From Streptomyces sp. NBC_00461 (lineage in GTDB: Bacteria > Actinomycetota > Actinomycetes > Streptomycetales > Streptomycetaceae): a stretch of DNA of 64,000 nucleotides. Position 1 is the stretch's first letter, and the number at the start of each line of letters is the position of its first letter. The stretch spans positions 4,063,001-4,127,000 of the forward strand of contig NZ_CP107902.1 in assembly GCF_036013935.1 (NCBI RefSeq), given 5' to 3'. Below are positions 8,264-17,002 of this stretch, piece by piece. Made by a program: the position numbers and the translations under genes. A model generated the notes under the pieces. The model was not told the origin of the DNA and searched no databases. It saw only the letters and a list, made by a program, of their open reading frames with translations.

Positions 8264-8318
8264 CGCGGGGACCGCCGCACCCCCGTTACCGGGGGGCGGG
8301 ACGACGGCGGTCCCCGCG
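8264..8318. terminator. Nested bidirectional hairpin between convergent genes
   Basis: A perfect 14-bp inverted repeat pairs 8264-8277 (CGCGGGGACCGCCG) with 8305-8318. The loop contains a second small hairpin, CCCCCG/CGGGGG, around 8280-8297. It lies in the 406-bp gap 8174-8579 between two convergent genes, so it can end transcripts from both sides. A shorter palindrome, GAACTTTC (8520-8527) with GAAAGTTC (8537-8544), lies nearer the stop of the minus-strand gene. I see no gene in the gap. Confidence 0.7.
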
Positions 8319-8579
8319 AGGGACGTCGACCAGGTCAGGCCAGGTCTTACGTCCGGGCGTCCATGGAGGTCCGGGAGCCGCTCCGGAGGTCCTTGGACGT
8401 TCGGTGCCGGCCTGGGCGGGGAGCCGCTCCCGCCCTGCCGACATCCACTAATGTGCCGGACCCGTGTTAAGCGTGTGCTGCGTGCACGTGACGCCCTCGT
8501 ACCACTTCCAGGAAGTCACGAACTTTCTTGATCACCGAAAGTTCGCCGTGGACACGGGCCGTTCACCGCAGGTTCGCCG

Positions 8580-9968
8580 CTACTTCTCGCCCTTTGCGAG
8601 GAAGGCCAGCAGGTCCTGTCGGCTGATCACGCCCGTCGGCTTGCCCTCGACCAGGACGATCGCCGCGTCCGCCTTGCCCAGTACGGCCATCAGGTCGCCG
8701 ACCGGCTCGCCGGAACCGACCTGCGGCAGCGGGGCGGACATGTGCTTCTCCAGCGGGTCCTCCAGGGAGGCGCGCTTGGTGAACAGGGCGTCGAGCAGCT
8801 CCCGTTCGACCACGGAGCCCACGACCTCGGCGGCCATGACGTCCGGGTGGCCGGCGCCCGGCTTCACGATCGGCATCTGCGAGACGCCGTACTCGCGCAG
8901 CACCTCGATGGCCTCGCCGACGGTCTCGTCCGGGTGCATGTGGACGAGGGACGGGATGGCGCCGTGCACCTTGTCGTTGAGCACGTCGGCGACGCGGGCG
9001 CTGGGGCCCTCGTCCTCCAGGAAGCCGTAGTCGGCCATCCACTCGTCGTTGAAGATCTTCGAAAGGTAGCCGCGTCCGCTGTCCGGCAGCAGCACGACCA
9101 CGACGCCGTTCTCGTCGAGGCGCTCGGCGACCCGCAGGGCCGCCACGACCGCCATGCCGCAGGAGCCGCCGACGAGCAGCCCCTCCTCCTTGGCCAGGCG
9201 CCGGGTCATCTGGAAGGAGTCCTTGTCGGACACCGCGACGATCTCGTCGGCGACGGTCCGGTCATAGGCGGTCGGCCAGAAGTCCTCACCGACGCCCTCG
9301 ACCAGATACGGCCGCCCGGAGCCGCCGGAGTACACGGAGCCCTCGGGGTCGGCGCCGACGACCTGCACCGCGCCGTCACTGGCGTCCTTCAGGTACCGCC
9401 CGGTCCCGGAGATGGTGCCGCCGGTGCCCACGCCCGCCACGAAGTGGGTGATCTTCCCCTCCGTCTGCTCCCACAGCTCGGGGCCGGTGGAGTGGTAGTG
9501 GGAGAGGGGGTTGTTGGGGTTGGAGTACTGGTCGGGCTTCCACGCGCCGGGCGTCTCACGCACCAGCCGGTCGGAGACGTTGTAGTAGGAGTCGGGGTGC
9601 TCGGGATCCACGGCCGTCGGGCACACCACGACCTCCGCCCCGTACGCCCGCAGCACGTTGATCTTGTCGGTGCTCACCTTGTCGGGGCACACGAAGATGC
9701 AGTGGTACCCCTTCTGCTGCGCCACGATGGCCAGCCCGACCCCGGTGTTCCCGCTGGTCGGCTCCACGATCGTCCCGCCGGGCTTGAGCGCACCGCTCTC
9801 CTCCGCCGCCTCGATCATGCGCAGGGCGATGCGGTCCTTCACGGAACCGCCCGGGTTGAAGTACTCGACCTTGGCCAGGACGGTCGCCCGAATGCCCTTG
9901 GTCACGCTGTTGAGCCTCACCAGCGGGGTGTTGCCGACGAGGCTGATCATCGAGTCGTGGAATTGCAC
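8580..9968 (-). CDS. cbs: Cystathionine beta-synthase (PLP enzyme with C-terminal CBS pair)
   Basis: The 462-residue enzyme condenses homocysteine and serine to cystathionine in reverse transsulfuration; a cysteine synthase activity is also possible in this family. The PLP lysine is Lys44 in FNPGGSVKDR, the phosphate/substrate loop is TSGNTGVG, and GVGTGGTISGTGRYL is the PLP phosphate-binding loop. Residues ~335-460 form a CBS-domain pair (IPSLVHMHPDETVGEAIEVL; GKPTGVISRQDLLAFLAKG). The N-terminal haem region of eukaryotic enzymes is absent. The start is a GTG at 9968 with GGAG six bases upstream. It is divergent from the SGNH gene. Confidence 0.93.
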   Translation of the reverse strand: MQFHDSMISLVGNTPLVRLNSVTKGIRATVLAKVEYFNPGGSVKDRIALRMIEAAEESGALKPGGTIVEPTSGNTGVGLAIVAQQKGYHCIFVCPDKVSTDKINVLRAYGAEVVVCPTAVDPEHPDSYYNVSDRLVRETPGAWKPDQYSNPNNPLSHYHSTGPELWEQTEGKITHFVAGVGTGGTISGTGRYLKDASDGAVQVVGADPEGSVYSGGSGRPYLVEGVGEDFWPTAYDRTVADEIVAVSDKDSFQMTRRLAKEEGLLVGGSCGMAVVAALRVAERLDENGVVVVLLPDSGRGYLSKIFNDEWMADYGFLEDEGPSARVADVLNDKVHGAIPSLVHMHPDETVGEAIEVLREYGVSQMPIVKPGAGHPDVMAAEVVGSVVERELLDALFTKRASLEDPLEKHMSAPLPQVGSGEPVGDLMAVLGKADAAIVLVEGKPTGVISRQDLLAFLAKGEK

Positions 9969-10117
9969 CGTTGTCTCCGGATGCTTGCAAAAGAAGTGGT
10001 CGTGATTGTTCCGTCAGCCTACGGCTCAACAGAGCCGTTCACGCGCCGTTGAGATTGGCGGGAGGTCGGTACGGGGCAAGGAGTGGATGTACGGCTACGA
10101 GGAGGTGGCGGCGACGT

Positions 10118-11146
10118 ATGACGAGCATGTCGAGGGCGCGGGTGGCCCGGCGGATCGCGGCCGGAGCGGCGTACGGCGGTGGCGGGATCGGCCTGGCCGG
10201 CGCGGCCGCCGTGGGTCTGCTGCTGGCGGAGGTCCGGATGGCCAGGCGGACCGTGGGCAACGGCTCCAGCGGTCGGGTCCCGGTGGCCGACGGTCTCTAC
10301 GGAAACTCGTACGCCATCCCCGACGAACCGCCCCTGCGCCTGACGATGCTCGGTGACTCCACGGCCGCGGGCCAGGGTGTCCACCGGGCGGGCCAGACCC
10401 CGGGCGCGCTGCTGGCCTCGGGCCTCGCGGCGGTGGCTGAGTGCCAGGTGGAGCTGCACAACGTGGCCCTCCCGGGGGCCACGTCCGACGATCTGGACCG
10501 CCAGGTGGCCCTGGTCCTGGCGAACCCCGCCCATGTGCCGGACGTCTGCGTGATCATGATCGGCGCGAACGACGTCACCCACCGCATGCCGGCCACCCGC
10601 TCGGTGCGCCATCTGTCGTCGACGGTGCGCAGGCTGCGTACGGCCGGCGCGGAGGTCGTCGTCGCCACCTGTCCCGACCTGGGCACGGTGGAGCGGGTGC
10701 AGCAGCCGTTGCGCTGGCTGGCCCGCCGGGCCTCCCGCCAGCTGGCGGCGGCCCAGACGATCGGCGCCGTGGAGCAGGGCGGCCGCACGGTGTCGCTGGG
10801 CGACCTGTTGGGCCCCGAGTTCGAGGCGAACCCCCGCGAACTGTTCGGCCCCGACAACTACCACCCCTCGGCCGAGGGCTACGCGACCGCCGCGATGGCC
10901 GTCCTCCCCACCGTCTGCGCGGCCCTGAACCTGTGGCCGGCGGAGGAGGAGCGCCCGGACGTCTCCCGCCGCGAGGGCTTCCTCCCGGTGGCCCGCGCGG
11001 CAGCGGAGGCCGCCTCGGAGGCAGGCACGGAGGTCACGGCAGCGATGCCGACGGGCCCACGCGGCCCATGGGCCCTGCTCAAACGAAGGCGCCGCCGCCG
11101 GGTACCGGAGCCGGAACGCTCCCCGGCCCAGCAACCGTCACCGTGA
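10118..11146 (+). CDS. Membrane-anchored or secreted SGNH/GDSL hydrolase
   Basis: This 342-residue protein begins with a basic stretch and an uncleaved-signal-like hydrophobic segment (residues ~12-35, AAYGGGGIGLAGAAAVGLLL). The SGNH esterase blocks follow: block I TMLGDSTAAGQG (catalytic Ser in GDST), block II Gly in VALPGATSDDLD, block III IMIGANDVT with Asn, and block V DNYHPSAEGY with Asp/His. The tail after ~residue 290 is Arg/Pro-rich and probably disordered. The substrate is probably a lipid or acylated cell-envelope polymer. The start ATG at 10118 follows GGAGGT at 10101; ATG 10127 is an alternative. Confidence 0.88.
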   Translation: MTSMSRARVARRIAAGAAYGGGGIGLAGAAAVGLLLAEVRMARRTVGNGSSGRVPVADGLYGNSYAIPDEPPLRLTMLGDSTAAGQGVHRAGQTPGALLASGLAAVAECQVELHNVALPGATSDDLDRQVALVLANPAHVPDVCVIMIGANDVTHRMPATRSVRHLSSTVRRLRTAGAEVVVATCPDLGTVERVQQPLRWLARRASRQLAAAQTIGAVEQGGRTVSLGDLLGPEFEANPRELFGPDNYHPSAEGYATAAMAVLPTVCAALNLWPAEEERPDVSRREGFLPVARAAAEAASEAGTEVTAAMPTGPRGPWALLKRRRRRRVPEPERSPAQQPSP

Positions 11147-11152
11147 CCTCAC

Positions 11153-11266
11153 CTGCTGAGTTCAGCCCCCTCCGGACCTGCTGAACTCAGCCCTCCGGAC
11201 CTGCTGAACTCAGCCCCTCCGGCGTTTGAGGAGCGGGGGTCCGGGGGCGGGCCCCCGGGTCGGGAC
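11153..11266 (+). repeat. Dispersed intergenic repeat, copy A, with three tandem half-units
   Basis: Three near-identical ~24-bp units (11153-11177, 11178-11200, 11201-11224) each begin CTGCTGA and end near CCTCCGGA. The third runs into the core TCCGGCGTTTGAGGA followed by a GC-rich hairpin (GGGGGTCC...GGGCCCCC). The same core recurs at 22245-22311, 25240-25310 and, inverted, 46591-46662. It fills most of the 314-bp gap between the SGNH gene and the thiolase gene; the rest (11270-11460) holds the candidate operator at 11292. Confidence 0.9.
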
Positions 11267-11291
11267 GGGAAAGGGCGGCGGGGGCGAAAAA

Positions 11292-11302
11292 AGCAAGCGC
11301 TT
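11292..11302 (-). promoter_or_regulatory. Candidate operator upstream of thiolase
   Basis: The palindromic core AAGCGCTT lies in an A-rich patch upstream of the thiolase gene. Read on the minus strand the 11-mer is TAAGCGCTTGC, the same 11-mer found on the plus strand at 17226-17236 upstream of the ABC exporter. Palindromes with an AAGCGCTT core are typical of TetR- or LacI-type sites; the regulator is not in this window as far as I can tell. Confidence 0.4.
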
Positions 11303-11460
11303 AGAAAATTGCGGCCAGGGTCACACCCCGACACCGGTGACCGAGCTGATACGTACGGGTAACTTCCAAGAGCAGCCCGACACCCCGTACTCCCGCCCGT
11401 CACCCGCCCACCGCCCCTCAACGAGGCGCTACGCGCCGCCCCTTCTTGTCTGGAGCCGTA

Positions 11461-12681
11461 ATGCCCGAAGCCGTGATCGTCTCGACCGCCCGCTCCCCCA
11501 TCGGCCGCGCCTTCAAGGGCTCCCTCAAGGACCTGCGCCCCGATGACCTCACCGCCACGATCATCCAGGCGGCCCTGGCGAAGGTCCCGGAGCTGGACCC
11601 GAGGGACATCGAGGACCTGATGCTCGGCTGCGGCCTCCCCGGCGGCGAGCAGGGCAGCAACCTCGGCCGCATCGTCGCCGTGCAGATGGGAATGGACCAC
11701 CTCCCCGGCTGCACGATCACCCGTTACTGTTCCTCGTCGCTGCAGACCTCCCGTATGGCACTGCACGCCATCAAGGCCGGCGAGGGCGACGTCTTCATCT
11801 CGGCCGGCGTCGAGATGGTCTCCCGCTACACGAAGGGGAACTCCGACAGCCTCCCCGACACGCACAACCCCCTCTTCGCCGAGGCCGAGGCCCGCACCGA
11901 GGCCGTCGCCCAGCAGGAGGGCACCACCTGGCACGACCCGCGCGAGGACGGCCTGGTGCCCGACCCGTACATCGCGATGGGCCAGACCGCCGAGAACCTC
12001 GCCCGCACCAAGGGCGTCACCCGCCAGGACATGGACGAGTTCGGCGTCCGCTCGCAGAACCTCGCCGAGGAAGCCATCAAGAACGGCTTCTGGGAGCGCG
12101 AGATCACCCCGGTGACGCTTCCGGACGGCACGGTCGTCTCCAAGGACGACGGCCCGCGCGCCGGCGTCACCCTGGAAGGCGTGGCGGGCCTCAAGCCGGT
12201 CTTCCGCCCGGACGGGCTCGTCACGGCCGCCAACTGCTGCCCCCTGAACGACGGTGCGGCCGCGGTCGTCATCATGAGCGACACGAAGGCCCGCGAGCTC
12301 GGCCTCACCCCGCTCGCCCGCATCGTGTCGACCGGCGTCTCGGGCCTGTCCCCCGAGATCATGGGCCTCGGCCCGGTCGAGGCCTCGCAGCAGGCGCTGC
12401 GCCGGGCCGGCCTGACCATCGACGACATCGATCTGGTCGAGATCAACGAGGCGTTCGCCGCCCAGGTGATCCCCTCCTACCGCGACCTCGGCATCGACCT
12501 CGACAAGCTGAACGTCAACGGCGGTGCCATCGCCGTCGGCCACCCCTTCGGCATGACCGGCGCCCGCATCACCGGCACGCTCATCAACTCCCTCCAGTTC
12601 CACGACAAGCAGTTCGGCCTGGAGACGATGTGCGTCGGCGGCGGCCAGGGCATGGCGATGGTCATCGAGCGCCTGAGCTGA
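11461..12681 (+). CDS. Acetyl-CoA C-acyltransferase (thiolase)
   Basis: This 406-residue thiolase either condenses two acetyl-CoA or performs the last step of beta-oxidation. The nucleophilic Cys90 is in [25 protein letters not shown] (catalytic His) and the C-terminal [10 protein letters not shown] (second catalytic Cys) are all present. Length fits the family. The ATG at 11461 has GGAG five bases upstream. The gene stands alone and is followed by a strong terminator. Streptomyces carry many thiolases, so biosynthetic and degradative roles cannot be told apart here. Confidence 0.95.
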   Translation: MPEAVIVSTARSPIGRAFKGSLKDLRPDDLTATIIQAALAKVPELDPRDIEDLMLGCGLPGGEQGSNLGRIVAVQMGMDHLPGCTITRYCSSSLQTSRMALHAIKAGEGDVFISAGVEMVSRYTKGNSDSLPDTHNPLFAEAEARTEAVAQQEGTTWHDPREDGLVPDPYIAMGQTAENLARTKGVTRQDMDEFGVRSQNLAEEAIKNGFWEREITPVTLPDGTVVSKDDGPRAGVTLEGVAGLKPVFRPDGLVTAANCCPLNDGAAAVVIMSDTKARELGLTPLARIVSTGVSGLSPEIMGLGPVEASQQALRRAGLTIDDIDLVEINEAFAAQVIPSYRDLGIDLDKLNVNGGAIAVGHPFGMTGARITGTLINSLQFHDKQFGLETMCVGGGQGMAMVIERLS

Positions 12682-12720
12682 ACCTCTCGGTAGCCAACAC
12701 GGCACCCACCGTGAGCCGAT

Positions 12721-12762
12721 GGCCCGGAGTCCGGGAAACCCCGGGCCTCCGGGCCGTTTTGT
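12721..12762 (+). terminator. Intrinsic terminator after thiolase
   Basis: GGCCCGGAG-T-CCGGG pairs with CCCGGGCCTCCGGGCC across a short A-rich loop and is followed by GTTTTG. It lies 40 bp after the thiolase stop. Confidence 0.85.
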
Positions 12763-12952
12763 GATCCAATCTCCCCCAGGATGTGACCTATCTCCCTTAG
12801 CAGGGGGATTTACGCAGGTCAGCCTGTTACGGCGCTAAACCCCGGGCCCAAACTCCTGCCCGTTTCGTGACGTTACGCACTGACAGCTGGTTAGTCCGCC
12901 CTTCAAGCTGATGTAGGAAGTCGGGGGTCGACTTTGAACCGGGAGTACGTCA

Positions 12953-13738
12953 GTGAGCGCCATGCCGATCGCCTTGTTGGTCATCACGGCCGCCACGGGC
13001 GCCGTGGGCGTCGCCGTCCTGCGCACGCTCATGGTGCTGCGCCGTGAGGTCGCGGTACTGCACACCCAGCTCGCCGAGAACCGCCCCGCGCGCGGTCTCG
13101 TGCCGGCCGCCCGTCTCTCCTCGGAGGCCGACGAGATACGCGCCGCCGTGGCCGAGGCCCTTGCCGAGGAGCGCGAGCGTGAACTCGCCGAGGCGCGTGC
13201 CTTCTGGGCCGCCCAGGAGGCCCGTGACGCCTCTGACACGCCCTCGCTGCTGGGCCTGGCGGACAGCGAGCTGTTCCTGCCGCGACAGAGCGATTTCCTC
13301 GGCCTGGAGCCGCTGGAGCCGGTGAGCGAGCCGACCGGGGACACCGAGGAGTTCGCCGGGGACTCCCCCGAACTGGCCGCCGCCCGCCGCCGCCACCCCT
13401 CCCACCCGGACTTCGTGCCGGTCCAGTCACCGGTCGTGAACGACCATGAGCGCACGGTGGCCACACTGGAGGAACTCGCCGCGTCCCGCGTGGAACTGGC
13501 CGACGTCCGCCCGGGCCCGCTGGGCACCCTCGACGTCTACGTCTTCGCCGACGGCACCACCCTGTGCATGACCCCGGGCCACCGCGAGACGGCGGAACGT
13601 CTCGCCGCCGCTCTCCGCGCCGGCGAAACCCCGGTTCTGCTGGGCGGTTCGGGTATCTCCGGCGCCTACACGCTGACGTTCGAGTGCGGCGAGGAGAACG
13701 TCTACATCCTGGCGGACCGGGTCATAGCGTCCCTGTAG
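12953..13738 (+). CDS. Conserved actinobacterial membrane-anchored protein
   Basis: This 261-residue protein has one N-terminal membrane segment (residues ~3-24, MPIALLVITAATGAVGVAVL), a charged helical region (AEEREREL, coiled-coil-like, ~30-90), a disordered acidic/proline stretch (~95-165) and a C-terminal globular part with alternating strands (GTLDVYVFADGTTLC, ENVYILADRVIAS). The GTG start at 12953 follows GGGAG. I do not recognise an enzymatic motif. It looks like a conserved Streptomyces protein of unknown function. Confidence 0.8.
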   Translation: MSAMPIALLVITAATGAVGVAVLRTLMVLRREVAVLHTQLAENRPARGLVPAARLSSEADEIRAAVAEALAEERERELAEARAFWAAQEARDASDTPSLLGLADSELFLPRQSDFLGLEPLEPVSEPTGDTEEFAGDSPELAAARRRHPSHPDFVPVQSPVVNDHERTVATLEELAASRVELADVRPGPLGTLDVYVFADGTTLCMTPGHRETAERLAAALRAGETPVLLGGSGISGAYTLTFECGEENVYILADRVIASL

Positions 13739-13741
13739 GGA

Positions 13742-14053
13742 TCACACCCCGGCCCGCTTCTGCGCCTGAGCCACGAGTCCCACCGCTTCCTCGACCGAGC
13801 CCTCGTCCGTCAGTACGAGGGCCAAGTCATGTGCGGCCACGGTGATCTGGTCGGCGGCGGCGAACATCCCGGCGTCCGGCATCTCGCGCGGCTCCACGCC
13901 CGGCTGCTCCAGAGCCTGCGCCCGCCGGGCCAACTCCCTGGCCAGCGCCAGGGCCTCGGAGGCACCCCCGCGTTGCAGCCGGCTCTGCGGCGCGGCCCTC
14001 AAACGGTCGGCAAAGTGATCCACAGCTCGCGTCAGGGGTGTCGTATCAACCAC
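13742..14053 (-). CDS. Small conserved helical protein
   Basis: This 103-residue, mostly alpha-helical soluble protein (LTRAVDHFADRLRAAP, ASEALALARELARRAQALEQ, AADQITVAAHDLALVL) has no membrane segment. It ends 3 bp from the stop of the convergent gene, so the two transcripts must overlap or terminate within the coding ends. No family assigned. Confidence 0.75.
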   Translation of the reverse strand: MVDTTPLTRAVDHFADRLRAAPQSRLQRGGASEALALARELARRAQALEQPGVEPREMPDAGMFAAADQITVAAHDLALVLTDEGSVEEAVGLVAQAQKRAGV

Positions 14054-14157
14054 GGCAGGAGCCTACGCGGCGCCGCAGGACTGTTGCCAACAGGCGAACG
14101 CTCAGGCACGGTGACCTGAAGGACCGGCTTACATCCCCTTTGCGTTCGGAGGCGCCG

Positions 14158-14388
14158 ATGTCCCACGTCCTCTCTGAGGAGACCCACCGCAACATGCTCG
14201 CCCGCATCCCCCACTGCACCGGTCGTGAAGTGTCCGACTGGCTGCGCACCGTCGAAGAAGGCCCCGCTCTCTTCCGCTTCGAGGAAAAGGTCAGCTGGCT
14301 CCGCCACGAGCACAACCTCGCGTACGGCCACGCGAAGGCGATCATTCACGAGTACGACCTGAGGAGGGCGGCGCGCAAACTGCTCTAG
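14158..14388 (+). CDS. DUF4287 protein
   Basis: This 76-residue protein matches the DUF4287 pattern: MSHVLSEETHRNMLARIPHC, then GREVSDWLRTVEEGP, then LRHEHNLAYGHAKAIIHEYD. The start is fixed by GGAGG at 14149 upstream of the ATG. Function unknown; DUF4287 is often found alone or N-terminal to DUF5655. A perfect hairpin follows the gene. Confidence 0.85.
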   Translation: MSHVLSEETHRNMLARIPHCTGREVSDWLRTVEEGPALFRFEEKVSWLRHEHNLAYGHAKAIIHEYDLRRAARKLL

Positions 14389-14404
14389 CGCGCACCACGA
14401 CATG

Positions 14405-14444
14405 GCGAAGGGCCCCGGTGGAGAAAACACCCGGGGCCCTTCGC
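14405..14444. terminator. Bidirectional terminator hairpin
   Basis: GCGAAGGGCCCCGG (14405-14418) pairs with its complement ending at 14444 across an A-rich loop. It lies between convergent genes (DUF4287 and the Bax-inhibitor protein). Confidence 0.85.
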
Positions 14445-14472
14445 GACAGCCGCTGAGCGGACTGCCGGCGGA

Positions 14473-15381
14473 CTAGTCGTTGCTGTTGAGGATAGCGATG
14501 ATCCGCAGGAACTCCATGTAGATCCACACCAGCGTCAGCGTCAGGCCGAAGGCCGCCAGCCACGCCTCCTCGCGGGGCGCGCCGTACGCGATGCCGTCCT
14601 CGACCTGCTTGAAGTCCAGGGCGAGGAAGCACGCGCCGAGCAGGATGCCGACGACGCCGAAGAAGACGCCGAGCGGGCCGCTGCGGAAGCCGAGGCCGTC
14701 ACCGCCGCCGAAGACGGCGAACAGCAGGTTCACCATCATCAGCAGCACGAAGCCGATCGCGGCCGCCATCACGAAGCCGTAGAACCGGCGGTTGACGCGG
14801 ATCCAGCCCGCCTTGTAGGCGACCAGAACACCGGCGAACACCGCCATCGTGCCGATCACGGCCTGCATGGCCGCGCCGCTCGCGATGCGCTGGTCGACGA
14901 TGCTGGAGACCACGCCGAGGAAGACACCCTCGAACGCGGCGTACGACAGGATCAGCGCAGGCGAGGCCTTGCGCTTGAAGGACTGGACGAAGGCCAGGAC
15001 CATGCCGACCAGCGCGGCGCCGATGCCGATGCCGTAGGACCGGCTGATGTTGGCGTCGTCGACCGGCAGCAGCGCCCAGGCGAGCGCGGCCGTCACGATC
15101 AGGGTGCCGAGCGTGGACGCCGTGCGCAGCACGACGTCGTCCATCGTCATCCGGCCGGTGGTGGCCGGGGCCTGCGGCGGGGCACCCTGCTGCAGGCCCT
15201 GCTGGGCGTACGGGTTCTGCGCGTAGGGGTTCTGCGCGTAGGGGTTGCCGGCCGGCTGGGCGTACGGGTTGCCCTGCGTGCCGACGGCGGGTCCCCCGGC
15301 CTGCGGCGCGGCGTTGAAGCCCGCGTAGCCGTTGTCGCGGCTGAACCCCCGTCGCGAGAAGACCGGGTTTCTGCTCCTCAT
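14473..15381 (-). CDS. Bax inhibitor-1/YccA family membrane protein
   Basis: This 302-residue protein has a cytoplasmic N-terminus rich in Asn-Pro-Tyr-Ala-Gln repeats (four copies of NPYAQ, residues ~36-62), then seven predicted membrane segments from about residue 85, ending in ALDFKQVEDG and EAWLAAFGLTLTLVWIYMEFL. The acidic Asp/Glu residues near the C-terminal helices are the pH-sensing pair position in BI-1 proteins, which act as calcium leak channels. ATG 15381 follows GGAGGAG. The repeat region explains the internal short DNA repeats at 15200-15270. Confidence 0.88.
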   Translation of the reverse strand: MRSRNPVFSRRGFSRDNGYAGFNAAPQAGGPAVGTQGNPYAQPAGNPYAQNPYAQNPYAQQGLQQGAPPQAPATTGRMTMDDVVLRTASTLGTLIVTAALAWALLPVDDANISRSYGIGIGAALVGMVLAFVQSFKRKASPALILSYAAFEGVFLGVVSSIVDQRIASGAAMQAVIGTMAVFAGVLVAYKAGWIRVNRRFYGFVMAAAIGFVLLMMVNLLFAVFGGGDGLGFRSGPLGVFFGVVGILLGACFLALDFKQVEDGIAYGAPREEAWLAAFGLTLTLVWIYMEFLRIIAILNSND

Positions 15382-15607
15382 TGCACTCCTCCGTGGCCGC
15401 ACTGCGCGGGCCTTGGCATCAGGGTAATGGGTAGGCAAAGGATTGACCCTAGTGCTTGGGGAGGATCTTTCCCTCGTCGTGCTGCGCAACACGCTACGCG
15501 GGTCCGTGATTCCCCTCACCGCAGGGGCCCATTCATGACCGATCCGCGACATGGCCGGAACCGGCCGGAGATCACCCCCTTATGCCACCCGTACCTCGCC
15601 CGGTCCC

Positions 15608-16783
15608 TCACTCCAGCGGGAAGCCCGTGTAACCCTCGGCGAGGTCGGTCTCGGCGGCGCGGGAGGTCGCGATGCGGTCGAGACGGGCGAGCTGGAGCCG
15701 GGCGTCGAAGGGGGTGGCGTCGGGGGCCGGATGGAGCATGGTCGTCATGTCGTACGAGAACCGCTCGGCCTGCCAGACGCGGCGCAGACAGGTCGCCGAG
15801 TAGGCGTCCAGGAGGTCGTCCGAGCCGGTCTCCTTCCGGTGCGTCAGCGCCCGCGCGAAGGTGACGACGTCCCCCACGGCGAGGTTCAGCCCCTTGGCGC
15901 CCGTCGGCGGCACGATGTGTGCCGCGTCGCCGGCGAGGAAGAGGCGGCCGTGGCGCATGGGCTCGTGGACGTAGGACCGCATGGGTGTCACCGACTTCTG
16001 GGTGATCGTCCCGCGCTCCAGCCGCCAGCCGTCCGCCGTCTCGAAGCGGCGCTCCAGCTCCGCCCAGATCTCGTCGTCGCTCCACGCCTCGGCGTCCGTG
16101 CCCTCGGGCACCTGGAGGTAGAGGCGGGAGACGGACGGGGAGCGCATGGACAGCAGGGCGAAACCGCGGTCGTGGCGGGCGTAGACGAGCTCGTCGTGCG
16201 AGGGCGGCACGTCGGCGAGGATGCCGAGCCAGCCGAAGGGGTACGTCCGCTCGAAGACCCGGGTGAGCTCGGCGGGGATCGCCTTCCTCGCGACGCCCCA
16301 GAAACCGTCGCAGCCGACGACGTAGTCGCACTCCAGAACGTCCTCGCGGCCCTCGTGGCGGAACCGCACCCGCGGGCTGTCGCTGTCCGCGCCCTCGACG
16401 GCCAGTGCCTCGGCCTCGAACAGCAGCGGTCCGCCCTCCTTGAGCTGCAGGGCGATGAGGTCCTTGCACACCTCGGTCTGGGCGTAGACGGTCACGGATC
16501 GCCCGCCGGTGAGGGCGGGGAAGTCCACGCGATGACGCCGCCTCTCGTACCGCAGCTCGATGCCGTCGTGCCGCAGCCCCTCACGGTCCATGCGCTCACC
16601 GGCGCCGGCCGCGCGCAGCACGTCCACCGTGCCCTGTTCGAGGATCCCGGCGCGCTGGCGCTGCTCGACGTAGGCGCGGTCGCGGCTTTCGAGCACGACC
16701 GAGTCGATTCCGGCGTTGTGGAGCAACCGGGCCAGGAGAAGTCCGGCGGGGCCGGCTCCGACGATGCCTACGGTGGTGCGCAT
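15608..16783 (-). CDS. pobA: 4-hydroxybenzoate 3-monooxygenase
   Basis: The 391-residue flavoprotein hydroxylates 4-hydroxybenzoate to protocatechuate with NADPH and O2. The FAD Rossmann motif is VGIVGAGPAGLLLARLL at the N-terminus, RQRAGILEQGTVDVL and YVVGCDGFWGVAR (DG motif) are typical of PobA, and GDAAHIVPPTGAKGLNLA is the second FAD motif. Length is the family norm (~394). It stands alone, transcribed away from bldA, with a palindrome just upstream. The product would feed the beta-ketoadipate pathway, whose genes are not in this window. Confidence 0.93.
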   Translation of the reverse strand: MRTTVGIVGAGPAGLLLARLLHNAGIDSVVLESRDRAYVEQRQRAGILEQGTVDVLRAAGAGERMDREGLRHDGIELRYERRRHRVDFPALTGGRSVTVYAQTEVCKDLIALQLKEGGPLLFEAEALAVEGADSDSPRVRFRHEGREDVLECDYVVGCDGFWGVARKAIPAELTRVFERTYPFGWLGILADVPPSHDELVYARHDRGFALLSMRSPSVSRLYLQVPEGTDAEAWSDDEIWAELERRFETADGWRLERGTITQKSVTPMRSYVHEPMRHGRLFLAGDAAHIVPPTGAKGLNLAVGDVVTFARALTHRKETGSDDLLDAYSATCLRRVWQAERFSYDMTTMLHPAPDATPFDARLQLARLDRIATSRAAETDLAEGYTGFPLE

Positions 16784-16804
16784 CCCGCATCCTTTGTTCG
16801 TCCA

Positions 16805-16820
16805 GTGAAAATTACTTCAC
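16805..16820. promoter_or_regulatory. Candidate pobA operator
   Basis: The inverted repeat GTGAA-AATTAC-TTCAC lies 22-37 bp upstream of the pobA start codon, in an A+T-rich patch. Its place fits a repressor or activator site; Streptomyces pobA is known to be controlled by an IclR-type PobR, but which protein binds here is not shown by the sequence. Confidence 0.5.
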
Positions 16821-16915
16821 CAACCTTCGAAGGGAGTTTCCGTCCGCCCCGGCCCTCTGTCAACGGGTCGCGCGGTGAAGTCTTCAATGCAGGATGCAGC
16901 GAGCGAACGACGTGG

Positions 16916-17002
16916 TGGTGCCCGGAGCCGGACTTGAACCGGCACGCCCGCGAAGGGGCAGCGAGGTTTAAGCTCGCCGTGTCTGCATTCCACCATCCGG
17001 GC
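16916..17002 (-). tRNA. bldA: tRNA-Leu(UAA), bldA
   Basis: An 87-base class II tRNA lies on the minus strand. The acceptor stem is GCCCGGA/TCCGGGC, the anticodon stem is GCGAG/CTCGC around loop CTTAAAC giving anticodon TAA, the long variable arm is present (GCCCCTTCGCGGGC), the T arm is GCCGGTTCAAGTCCGGC, and CCA is encoded. This is the tRNA that reads the rare UUA codon and controls development and secondary metabolism in Streptomyces. A candidate -10 box TAGGCT lies 28 bp upstream; a matching -35 is not clear. Confidence 0.95.

Noticed and set aside
8174..8579. Possible small genes in the gap after the membrane protein
   Set aside because: Open frames here lack a ribosome site and third-position GC bias; the region is explained by hairpins between convergent genes.
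15200..15270. Short DNA direct repeats near 15.2 kb
   Set aside because: They encode the NPYAQ repeats of the Bax-inhibitor protein N-terminus and need no other explanation.
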